Positions 6,609-12,450 of a stretch of 20,916 nucleotides of DNA are shown here, one piece after another. Under the pieces are notes generated by a model that worked only from the letters and a program-made list of their open reading frames with translations, searched no databases and was not told the origin of the DNA. Numbering within the stretch: position 1 is the stretch's first letter; each line of letters starts with the position of its first letter. This DNA is from JAVBLF01 sp031553675. Its GTDB lineage: Bacteria > Bacillota > Clostridia > Christensenellales > CALWSW01. The DNA lies in NCBI GenBank assembly GCA_031553675.1, contig JAVBLF010000135.1, forward strand, positions 1 to 20,916, read 5' to 3'. The translations under genes were made by a program, and so were the position numbers.

Positions 6609-7277
6609 TCAGCGGCAAAAGAGCAGATTCCCGATCTGCACGCTCTCGGTGCGGCGAAAGAGCGCGTCTTCCTGGCGTTTGGCCGGATCGAAGAAAAAGA
6701 GCGCCGACCCCGACGGATCCCATCCGTTCATCGCGTCGCGGGCGGCACAAAGCGTCGTGTCGTCCACGACGCCGGCCGGATCGAGCTCGGACGCGCGCGA
6801 AAAGGCATTCGGCTGGTAGATCGCGCCGGCGATCGTGCCGGGAAAGGAAGCGTCGGCCACGCGGTTGAGCACGACTGCACCGATCGCGACCTTGGCGCGG
6901 TAGCTCTCGTTTGCGCCGTAGACGTCGATGAAGCGCGCCAGGAGCGCCGCGTCGCCGTCCGCGCTCGATTTGGCCGAAGTCTGCGCATCAGTCACCTCCC
7001 CGAGCGCCTCGTTCGGCGCGCGCGTCGGCGCAAGCGTCGAAAGCTGCCTGTCCGCCGCGCCCGCGCCCGACAAGCCGACGAGCGCAAAGACGATCAACAG
7101 TAGGACGCTTCCCCAAAATCGGCGTCGAATGGCCGCCACCGCACGCGTGAGCGACGTTTCGCGCATCTCGGCCTCCGGCACCTCGACGACATTCCAGTGC
7201 CTCACTTCGCCCGCGCCTTCGAGCGGGGCTGTGTCATTGTGTGGGTGTGGGTGGTGGTTCTGTTGTTTCGGGGTCAT
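6609..7277 (-). CDS. sleB: SleB-type spore cortex hydrolase (Hydrolase_2 domain)
   Basis: This 222-aa protein should cut spore-cortex peptidoglycan during germination. A cytoplasmic N terminus is followed by a hydrophobic helix (about residues 54-74) and the catalytic domain (about 108-222). The VAIGAVVLNRV core, SFPGTI, NAFS, NGWDPSGSALFFFDP and a C-terminal IGNLLFC all fit SleB. Oddities: there is no peptidoglycan-binding domain, a His-rich stretch (HHPHPH) lies near the N terminus, and the usual EARGE-like acidic motif reads YGANE, leaving only Glu124. The start at 7277 is chosen because GGGAGG lies 9-10 nt upstream; it overlaps the spoIIR end by 44 nt. A shorter start at 7166 is possible. 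Confidence 0.85.
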   Translation of the reverse strand: MTPKQQNHHPHPHNDTAPLEGAGEVRHWNVVEVPEAEMRETSLTRAVAAIRRRFWGSVLLLIVFALVGLSGAGAADRQLSTLAPTRAPNEALGEVTDAQTSAKSSADGDAALLARFIDVYGANESYRAKVAIGAVVLNRVADASFPGTIAGAIYQPNAFSRASELDPAGVVDDTTLCAARDAMNGWDPSGSALFFFDPAKRQEDALFRRTESVQIGNLLFCR

Positions 7278-7788
7278 CCGTTTGCACCCTCCCTTCGAGG
7301 TATTCGATGAATTCGACGACGCCGGAGCGGAAGTGGACATTCCCCTGCGCCATGCCTTGGAGGTCCCCCAGGCAGAGCGGCGGATACATGACGCACCACC
7401 AATTCTGTCCTTTGCCGTCGCCCAGCACGATGCGAAGCGCCTCGTAGCGTCCGGCGGGATAGACCGTCTCGCCATAGGTCTTGTCGGGGAAGTCCGTCCA
7501 TCCCAGGCTGAGGCGCGCGCCGTAGTCGGCGTCGGCCGTCGCGAGCGTCGCCTCGCTCGCCGCCTGGAGCGCGTCGCCGCTGTCGAGGAGGGCTTGCCGC
7601 GCTTCGGACCGCGTGTGCGCGCCCGACAACTTGTCCTGCATGACGCCCAACACGGCGTCGCGTACTTTGAGTTTCGTCTGCTGATCGATCGCCGTGTCGC
7701 TGTTCGCGATGACGTGGAGTCGTATGGGTTCGGGGATCGAGAGCGCCAACAAACCCAACAAAGCGAGTATCCAAGCATTGCGCCGCAC
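7234..7788 (-). CDS. spoIIR: Stage II sporulation protein R (SpoIIR)
   Basis: SpoIIR is made in the forespore and secreted to the mother-cell side, where it triggers SpoIIGA to process pro-sigma E. This 184-aa protein shows the family hallmarks IRLHVIANSD (residues 22-31), QTKLKVRDAVL, DKTYG, YPAGRYEALRIVLG and NWWCVMYPPLC (129-139). A short hydrophobic N-terminal segment (about 5-18) is the export signal or anchor. Translation starts at GTG, with GAGGAGGTG just upstream. The C-terminal tail (PETTEPPPTPTQ) is low-complexity and is encoded in the overlap with the sleB-like gene. It is the first gene of a spoIIR-sleB-ypeB cluster. Confidence 0.94.
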   Translation of the reverse strand: MRRNAWILALLGLLALSIPEPIRLHVIANSDTAIDQQTKLKVRDAVLGVMQDKLSGAHTRSEARQALLDSGDALQAASEATLATADADYGARLSLGWTDFPDKTYGETVYPAGRYEALRIVLGDGKGQNWWCVMYPPLCLGDLQGMAQGNVHFRSGVVEFIEYLEGRVQTDDPETTEPPPTPTQ

Positions 7789-7814
7789 AGAAGCACCTCC
7801 TCATCTCTGCCATT

Positions 7815-7844
7815 CAGTATGGACATTGGCACAGTTTTTTATTC
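7815..7844 (-). promoter_or_regulatory. Candidate forespore sigma (SigF/SigG-type) promoter for spoIIR
   Basis: On the minus strand, GAATA (7840-7844) and CATACTG (7815-7821) are separated by exactly 18 nt. The SigG consensus as I remember it is GHATR, 18 nt, CATXHTA, so only the last base differs. Initiation near 7808 would give a leader of about 20 nt before the GTG. No SigA-like pair fits as well here. The assignment between SigF and SigG cannot be settled from sequence. Confidence 0.6.
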
Positions 7845-7905
7845 CGTTTTTCTGTGATTCACCGAAAGATACAAACGCGAAATGTTCGCGCATATACGGG
7901 CAGAC

Positions 7906-7934
7906 TTGGGATCGCGGCGTTTCCGTGCTACAAT
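7906..7934 (+). promoter_or_regulatory. SigA promoter for ispE with extended -10
   Basis: TTGGGA (7906-7911), a 17-nt spacer and TACAAT (7929-7934), preceded by TGC, make a good housekeeping promoter. It lies divergent from, and about 60 bp away from, the sporulation promoter on the other strand. Confidence 0.8.
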
Positions 7935-7957
7935 GGTTTCGTTTGGAGGTGACGCCT

Positions 7958-8827
7958 GTGCAGGTGGAAGCGCACGCGAAGATCAATTGGACACTGGCGA
8001 TCCGCAGACGCAATGGCGACGGCTATCACGAACTCGACACGGTGATGCAAGCCATCGCTTTGACGGATTCGGTCGAAATCGCGCCGACTGAAGACAGGGC
8101 GATCCACGTCGTCCTCCGCGGCCTTGGCGCGGAAGGCATTCCGGCCGACGAGACGAACAGTGCCCACCGCGCGGCGTCTCTCTATGCCAAAGAAAGCCAT
8201 CTACCGCTCGGCTTTTCCATCGCGATCGAAAAGCGCATCCCTTCGGAAGCGGGCTTGGGCGGCGGAAGCGCCGATGCCGCCGCCGTGTTGCGCGCGCTCG
8301 AAGACGCATACTGCGCACTCGGCGAAGCCCATCTTTTCCAAGTCGCGCGGCAGATCGGCGCCGACGTTCCGTTTTGCTTGCACGGTGGCGCGGCGCGTTG
8401 TCGCGGCGTCGGCGAAATCATGGAAAGCGTTCCGGCTCGTTCGCTGCCCCTCCTGATCGCAAAGCCTTTCGGCGGCGTATCGACGCGCACGGCTTTTGAA
8501 GCGTTTGACGCAGCAGAAGAAGGCCGTAGCCCCGCGCCGAACGCAAAAACGGAGCGCCTTTTGTCCGCGCTCCGCAACGGCACCGTTCAAGCCCTCCCCG
8601 ACACCCTCTTCAATGATTTGACGGCGGTGTCGATCGCCCTCCATCCCGCGATAGGCGCCTGCCTCGACCGGCTGCGGGAAGCGGGTGCCGTCGCCGCCGC
8701 GATGAGCGGATCTGGATCGGCGTGCTTCGGCGTCTTCGAGAGCGACGAGTCCGCACACAACGCTCTTCCCTTTTTTCTCGACTACCCTTTCGCTTGCGCG
8801 ACTCGAACCGTCGCCAGCCCTGGATAA
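7958..8827 (+). CDS. ispE: 4-diphosphocytidyl-2-C-methyl-D-erythritol kinase
   Basis: IspE phosphorylates the 2-hydroxyl of CDP-methylerythritol in the MEP route to isoprenoid precursors (IPP and DMAPP), using ATP in the cytoplasm. The protein is 289 aa, normal for the family. GHMP-kinase motifs are present: AHAKINWTLAI at the N terminus, NGDGYHELDTVMQ, the ATP-binding PSEAGLGGGSADAAAV loop near residues 90-105, DVPFCLHGGAARCRGVGE, and the C-terminal AAAMSGSGSACFGVF motif. The start is GTG at 7958, with GGAGGT 7 nt upstream and the promoter directly before it. Longer upstream readings would run through that promoter. It is monocistronic here. Confidence 0.93.
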   Translation: MQVEAHAKINWTLAIRRRNGDGYHELDTVMQAIALTDSVEIAPTEDRAIHVVLRGLGAEGIPADETNSAHRAASLYAKESHLPLGFSIAIEKRIPSEAGLGGGSADAAAVLRALEDAYCALGEAHLFQVARQIGADVPFCLHGGAARCRGVGEIMESVPARSLPLLIAKPFGGVSTRTAFEAFDAAEEGRSPAPNAKTERLLSALRNGTVQALPDTLFNDLTAVSIALHPAIGACLDRLREAGAVAAAMSGSGSACFGVFESDESAHNALPFFLDYPFACATRTVASPG

Positions 8828-8828
8828 G

Positions 8829-8857
8829 AAAAAGCGGCCGTCGTTGGGCCGCTTTTT
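8829..8857. terminator. Bidirectional terminator between ispE and glmM
   Basis: The arms AAAAAGCGGCC (8829-8839) and GGCCGCTTTTT (8847-8857) enclose a 7-nt loop, immediately after the ispE stop codon. The flanking A and T runs let it work for both convergent genes. Confidence 0.92.
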
Positions 8858-8886
8858 CGTGCATGCAAAATGTCCCGATTGGGATT

Positions 8887-8930
8887 CGCAAGGGACAGGT
8901 CCCTTGCGTGGGGTTTGGGGTGAAACCCCA
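8887..8930 (+). repeat. Hairpin element with GGGGTTTGGG tail, copy 1
   Basis: A perfect 10-bp hairpin, CGCAAGGGAC/GTCCCTTGCG (8887-8896 and 8899-8908, 2-nt loop), is followed by a second hairpin, TGGGGTTT/AAACCCCA (8909-8916 and 8923-8930). A related structure in reverse orientation is found at 18443-18496. It lies in the 111-nt ispE-glmM gap, next to the terminator, and I see no gene in that gap. Confidence 0.65.
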
Positions 8931-8938
8931 ACGTTCCC

Positions 8939-10300
8939 TTATTTGAGCGTCCCCCCCAGCTCCTCGATCATGACGCCCGCGATCGCGTGGGCTTCGGCGT
9001 GAATCATCCCCTTGCTCTCGCCTTCGAGCATGATGCGCAAAAGCGGCTCGGTGCCGGACGCGCGGACGAGCACTCGCCCTTGTCCCGAGAGCTTCGCTTC
9101 CGTTTCGGCGATCCGCGCGGCGATGGGGGCGTTCTGCGTCCATGTTTCCATGCATTCGCGCGGCACGCGGACGTTGACGAGAATCTGCGGGAAGATCTTG
9201 ATCTGCCGCGCCAATTCGGATAGGCGTTCCTTTTGGCTGACCATGACGTTCAGCACTTCGAGGGCGCTGAGTATGCCGTCGCCCGTCGTGTTTTTTTCGA
9301 GGAAAATGATGTGCCCCGACTGTTCGCCGCCGATCGCGTGGCCGTGGGCGCGCATGGTTTCGAGCACGTAGCGGTCGCCGACGTCGGTCTCGACGACGTC
9401 GATGCCGTGTTCTTTCATCGTGAGCTTCATGCCAAGGTTGCTCATGACTGTAACGACGAGGGTGTCGTTCGCGAGTTTTTCGCGTTCCTTGAGGTAAAGG
9501 GCGCAAAAGCCCATCACACGGTCGCCGTCCACCAGCACGCCGTGTTCGTCGACAGCCAACATGCGGTCGGCGTCACCGTCAAAGGCGAACCCCGCGTCGG
9601 CGCCGTGCTCGACGACGAGTTGCTGGAGCCGTTCGGGGTGGGTCGAGCCGCAGTGGGCGTTGATGTTGCAGCCGTCGGGCTGGTTGAAATAGGGAATGAG
9701 GGTCGCGCCCAGGCGTTTGAAGACCTCCGGCGCGATGGCGCTCGCCGCGCCGTTTGCGCAATCGAGCACGATCTTGAGGCCCGAGATGTCGCATTCGCAT
9801 TGGGAAACGAGGTATTCGATGTAGCGTTCGGCAGCATTGCCCGCCTTGACGGGGGTGCCGACGTCCGCACCGGTCGGCAGCGGCACGGGCCACACTTCCG
9901 ACGCGATCAGCGTTTCGATCTCGTCTTCGAGCGCGTCGGACAGCTTGAAGCCCTGTCCGTTGAACCACTTGATGCCGTTGTATTCAAAACTATTGTGCGA
10001 CGCCGAGATCACGACGGCTGCATCGGCGTCGTGTTCGCGCACGAGGTAAGCAACCCCCGGCGTCGGCAGTACGCCGATGTCAACGGCCTGCGCCCCGACC
10101 GAGCAGATGCCCGCCGTCAGCGACTGTTGCAGCATCAGCCCCGAAATGCGCGTGTCGCGCCCGATCAAAATGCGCGGGGCGCGGGTTCCGGCATTGGTCA
10201 ACACCAACGCCCCCGCGCGGCCGATCTGAAAGGCCAATTCACAGCTCAATTCCGTATTGGCGACGCCACGGACGCCATCAGTACCAAACAACCTTCCCAT
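8939..10300 (-). CDS. glmM: Phosphoglucosamine mutase
   Basis: GlmM converts glucosamine-6-phosphate to glucosamine-1-phosphate, feeding UDP-GlcNAc and peptidoglycan synthesis. The 453-aa protein has all four expected sites. These are the phosphoserine loop SASHNSFEYNG with active Ser101, the metal-binding DGDADR near residue 240, the sugar-binding GGEQSGH near 325, and the phosphate-binding RASGTEPLLRIM near the C terminus. The N-terminal GRLFGTDGVRGVAN is also diagnostic. The proline usual after SASHN is Ser here. An AAGGAG ribosome binding site lies 7 nt before the ATG. It is transcribed from its own promoter at 10389-10417 and ends toward the ispE terminator. Confidence 0.96.
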   Translation of the reverse strand: MGRLFGTDGVRGVANTELSCELAFQIGRAGALVLTNAGTRAPRILIGRDTRISGLMLQQSLTAGICSVGAQAVDIGVLPTPGVAYLVREHDADAAVVISASHNSFEYNGIKWFNGQGFKLSDALEDEIETLIASEVWPVPLPTGADVGTPVKAGNAAERYIEYLVSQCECDISGLKIVLDCANGAASAIAPEVFKRLGATLIPYFNQPDGCNINAHCGSTHPERLQQLVVEHGADAGFAFDGDADRMLAVDEHGVLVDGDRVMGFCALYLKEREKLANDTLVVTVMSNLGMKLTMKEHGIDVVETDVGDRYVLETMRAHGHAIGGEQSGHIIFLEKNTTGDGILSALEVLNVMVSQKERLSELARQIKIFPQILVNVRVPRECMETWTQNAPIAARIAETEAKLSGQGRVLVRASGTEPLLRIMLEGESKGMIHAEAHAIAGVMIEELGGTLK

Positions 10301-10388
10301 TCATGTACTCCTTTTCATCCCTATTCGTTGCAGGACAAAAACCGCATCCCTCCGGCCTTTTGCACCGATCGCCAAAGTTACCACGAAA

Positions 10389-10417
10389 AGTATAGCACAC
10401 GCTTTGCCCCTTGCGAA
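10389..10417 (-). promoter_or_regulatory. Extended -10 promoter for glmM
   Basis: On the minus strand, TTCGCA (10412-10417), a 17-nt spacer and TATACT (10389-10394) with a preceding TGC form a plausible SigA promoter. It starts directly after the stop codon of the upstream reductase gene. The leader is about 80 nt, and I recognise no riboswitch or ribozyme in it. Confidence 0.75.
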
Positions 10418-10418
10418 G

Positions 10419-11381
10419 TCATTCTTGCCGGGCTTTGCGCGCCTTTGCGATCGTGTCGGCGGCTTCTGTGGCGGCGATCGCGCCGTCGGCCGCCGCGGTG
10501 ACGACCTGGCGGAGCGCGCCGTATCTCAGATCCCCCGCCGCGTATACGCCTGGTAGATTCGTGCGGCACTTTTCGTCCGTGACGACGAAGCCGTCGCGCA
10601 TTTGAATCGCATCGCCCAAAAAGGCGCTCTGCAATTCGTTGCCCACGACGATGAAAGCGCCGTCGGCCTCGATCGTGCGTTCCTCGCCCGTTTCGTTGTC
10701 GGCGAACACGACGGCTTGCAGTTCCCCCTCGCCGACGAAGCGCAACGGCGTCGCGCCGTGGATCGCCTCGACGTGGGGCAGGCTGAGCACGGCTTCTTGC
10801 CGCGCTTCTTCGGCGTGAAAGGCCGGACGGTGATCGACGATCGTCACTTTCCTGGCAATGCGCGACAGGTAAGCGGCGTCATCCAGCGCGGCGTCGTCGC
10901 CGCCGATCAGGACGACGTCTTTCTCTTTGTGGAAATCGCCGTCGCAGGTCGCGCAATACGAAACGCCGTTGCCGGTCAATTCTCTCTCGCCCGGAATGTT
11001 CAGCTTGCGCGGACGGGCCCCCGTCGCCACGACGACGGCGCGGCAAAGGAGCGTCTCTTTTCGCAGGTGGATGCGCTTGACCTCGCCCTCCAGTTCGACG
11101 CTGACAGCGCTGGCGCTCTTGACCGTCGCACCCAGCCTTTTGGCCTGCGACATAAAGGCTTCGGCCAGTGTCGCCCCCTCGACGCTCGTTTCGTAGCCCG
11201 GGTAATTCTCGACCCGCCGCGCCCGCGCGATCTGACCGCCGGGCGACGGCCCCGTCAGCACCAGCGTCTTGAGCCCTGCCCGCGCACCGTAGATGCCGGC
11301 GCTCAGTCCGGCCGGACCGCCCCCCAGTACGATCAAATCGTAGTCAAAAGGCGCATCGCCCTGTCCTCTCTTCTCTTGCAT
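10419..11381 (-). CDS. Thioredoxin reductase-like FAD flavoprotein
   Basis: The 320-aa protein has the low-molecular-weight thioredoxin reductase plan. The FAD-binding GGGPAGLSAG lies at residues 20-29, the redox-active CATC at 143-146 (in SYCATCDGDF), and the C-terminal FAD motif AAGDLRYGALRQVVTAAADG at 281-300. It should reduce thioredoxin or a related disulfide protein in the cytoplasm. The second dinucleotide site is unusual: GGDDAALDDA replaces GGGxSA, and DHRPAFHA replaces HRRxxFRA, which normally binds the NADPH 2'-phosphate. The electron donor is therefore uncertain. The start at 11381 is chosen because AGGGAGG lies 8 nt upstream; an upstream ATG at 11432 would lie on the promoter itself. 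No thioredoxin gene is adjacent. Confidence 0.9.
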   Translation of the reverse strand: MQEKRGQGDAPFDYDLIVLGGGPAGLSAGIYGARAGLKTLVLTGPSPGGQIARARRVENYPGYETSVEGATLAEAFMSQAKRLGATVKSASAVSVELEGEVKRIHLRKETLLCRAVVVATGARPRKLNIPGERELTGNGVSYCATCDGDFHKEKDVVLIGGDDAALDDAAYLSRIARKVTIVDHRPAFHAEEARQEAVLSLPHVEAIHGATPLRFVGEGELQAVVFADNETGEERTIEADGAFIVVGNELQSAFLGDAIQMRDGFVVTDEKCRTNLPGVYAAGDLRYGALRQVVTAAADGAIAATEAADTIAKARKARQE

Positions 11382-11430
11382 GACTTCGCCCTCCCTGCTG
11401 ATGTCTCGTTTGTGTGTGGTCTTGACATTC

Positions 11431-11436
11431 ATTATA
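11431..11436 (-). promoter_or_regulatory. -10 box of the thioredoxin reductase-like gene
   Basis: A perfect TATAAT is read on the minus strand; the region 17 nt upstream offers only a weak TTCATT. Initiation near 11424 places the ATG at 11381 about 43 nt downstream. Confidence 0.65.
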
Positions 11437-11512
11437 TCCCAGGACGCCGAAAAAATGAATGCGTCCCCGTCCGCACACCGGTTTCATCATGGCTTTCCAA
11501 TAGGCGAGCTGC

Positions 11513-11541
11513 TTGCCCCTACCAACGAATTGCGATATACT
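11513..11541 (+). promoter_or_regulatory. SigA promoter for the six-helix membrane protein
   Basis: TTGCCC (11513-11518), a 17-nt spacer and TATACT (11536-11541) lie about 70 nt upstream of the ATG at 11611. The promoter is divergent from the reductase promoter. Nothing else is visible in the intervening 11437-11512. Confidence 0.65.
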
Positions 11542-11610
11542 GATACAAAGACACGCGTTTTGCGCCAATTTCGGCTTGGTCTGGTGGGGATACACGAAAG
11601 GAAACATGCT

Positions 11611-12318
11611 ATGAACGACCCCAACGTCCGCGGTGAACACGTCCAGTCACTCCGATGGGTTTGCGTCGCCCTCTTGCTGCCCGCGCTCCTGATCGTCTTG
11701 GTTCGCTATACGCCGATCATGCCCATTCAGGCCTATTCGCTTCAGGAGTGGATCATGCAGGTCGTTCTGCTCGTGGCATCGACGGTCATGATCGTCGTCG
11801 GCCTCAACGGATGCAAACGCCTGAGTACCTCCTTTCGTTTTGGGCGCATCTTGGCGGTCTGCTTTTTGATCGTGGCGCTTTTGTTGCTCCTGCCCATCCT
11901 AAAGGAACACTTCCCTCAAATGCGTTTTTTGAAGCAGCCCTCCCTTCTCAAGCTCATGGTGCTGCCTTTTTACGCGCTCTTCGCGTGTGCGCTCGCCCAT
12001 TCGATCCTCAGCCCTTGCGCTTACTACAGCCGTGACAACGGCCGTCCAAACGTCGTCAGCGTACAGTGCAATTTCGTTCTCCTTCTGATCATCGTGTTTA
12101 CCGTGCTCTGCACCGTCGGCGACGTCATGCAGATCCTCCACATCAACACCATCGCCTTCATCGACAACCTCGCCTGGCGGACGCTCTTCAACCGCAGCCT
12201 CGTGTACGGCTTCCTGCTGCTCTGGGCGTCGTTCAGCATCTTCCTCGCGCAGAGCCGCATGGCTGCGAACCAGGAAGGGCAAGGCGCGCACCACAACAAC
12301 GCGCTGGGCTACTTTTAG
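11611..12318 (+). CDS. Six-helix integral membrane protein of unknown function
   Basis: I do not recognise this 235-aa protein. Six hydrophobic segments are clear, at about residues 15-32, 47-66, 79-97, 111-133, 153-175 and 195-213, with short polar links. A basic stretch (NGCKRLSTSFRFGR) lies between helices 2 and 3, and the C-terminal tail (about 214-235) is polar with paired His and Asn. There is no Walker, kinase, protease or transporter signature, and no signal beyond helix 1. AAAGGA lies 8 nt before the ATG; an upstream in-frame reading from 11380 lacks such a site and would cross the promoter. Codon use resembles the neighbours. It is transcribed alone between its promoter and a terminator. 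Confidence 0.82.
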   Translation: MNDPNVRGEHVQSLRWVCVALLLPALLIVLVRYTPIMPIQAYSLQEWIMQVVLLVASTVMIVVGLNGCKRLSTSFRFGRILAVCFLIVALLLLLPILKEHFPQMRFLKQPSLLKLMVLPFYALFACALAHSILSPCAYYSRDNGRPNVVSVQCNFVLLLIIVFTVLCTVGDVMQILHINTIAFIDNLAWRTLFNRSLVYGFLLLWASFSIFLAQSRMAANQEGQGAHHNNALGYF

Positions 12319-12339
12319 GGCCTGTCAATCGATCGTTCT

Positions 12340-12364
12340 GCCGCCTCGACAGGGGCGGTTTTTT
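12340..12364 (+). terminator. Intrinsic terminator after the membrane protein gene
   Basis: CCGCC (12341-12345) pairs with GGCGG (12354-12358) and is followed by six T. The loop contains GACAGG (12348-12353), which could alternatively pair with CCTGTC at 12321-12326. Confidence 0.75.
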
Positions 12365-12409
12365 GGCATACGAGCGCCTCGATTTCGATGTGTGCGCCCT
12401 CCGGCAAAC

Positions 12410-12418
12410 TGGTATAAT
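12410..12418 (+). promoter_or_regulatory. Extended -10 promoter of the molybdenum cofactor operon
   Basis: TGG followed by TATAAT (12413-12418) lies 33 nt before the moeA ATG, with no convincing -35 hexamer 17 nt upstream. The leader of about 26 nt is far too short for a Moco riboswitch. Confidence 0.72.
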
Positions 12419-12450
12419 GATCGAAACTTCTTGCGAATGAGGTCAAGCCC

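Noticed and set aside
5104..6819. Long plus-strand reading frame antisense to ypeB (571 codons)
   Set aside because: GC-rich coding DNA leaves long open frames on the opposite strand. The minus-strand YpeB is clearly recognisable, and the antisense product is Arg/Asp/Gly-rich with no family.
7694..7957. Upstream extension of ispE
   Set aside because: It crosses the sporulation gene start and the ispE promoter. GTG at 7958 has GGAGGT at good spacing and begins the conserved domain.
10301..10388. Riboswitch or ribozyme in the glmM leader
   Set aside because: I could not find a convincing conserved fold in about 80 nt, and the glmS ribozyme is associated with glmS, not glmM.
9233..10501. Long plus-strand frame antisense to glmM, and similar antisense frames opposite the ABC genes, moeA genes and mutS2
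   Set aside because: All are shadows of recognised genes with strong motifs and ribosome binding sites on the other strand.
11382..11432. Upstream start of the thioredoxin reductase-like gene
   Set aside because: The ATG at 11432 lies within the TATAAT box. AGGGAGG before 11381 marks the real start.
12365..12450. Moco riboswitch before moeA
   Set aside because: The promoter leaves only about 26 nt of leader, far less than such a riboswitch needs.
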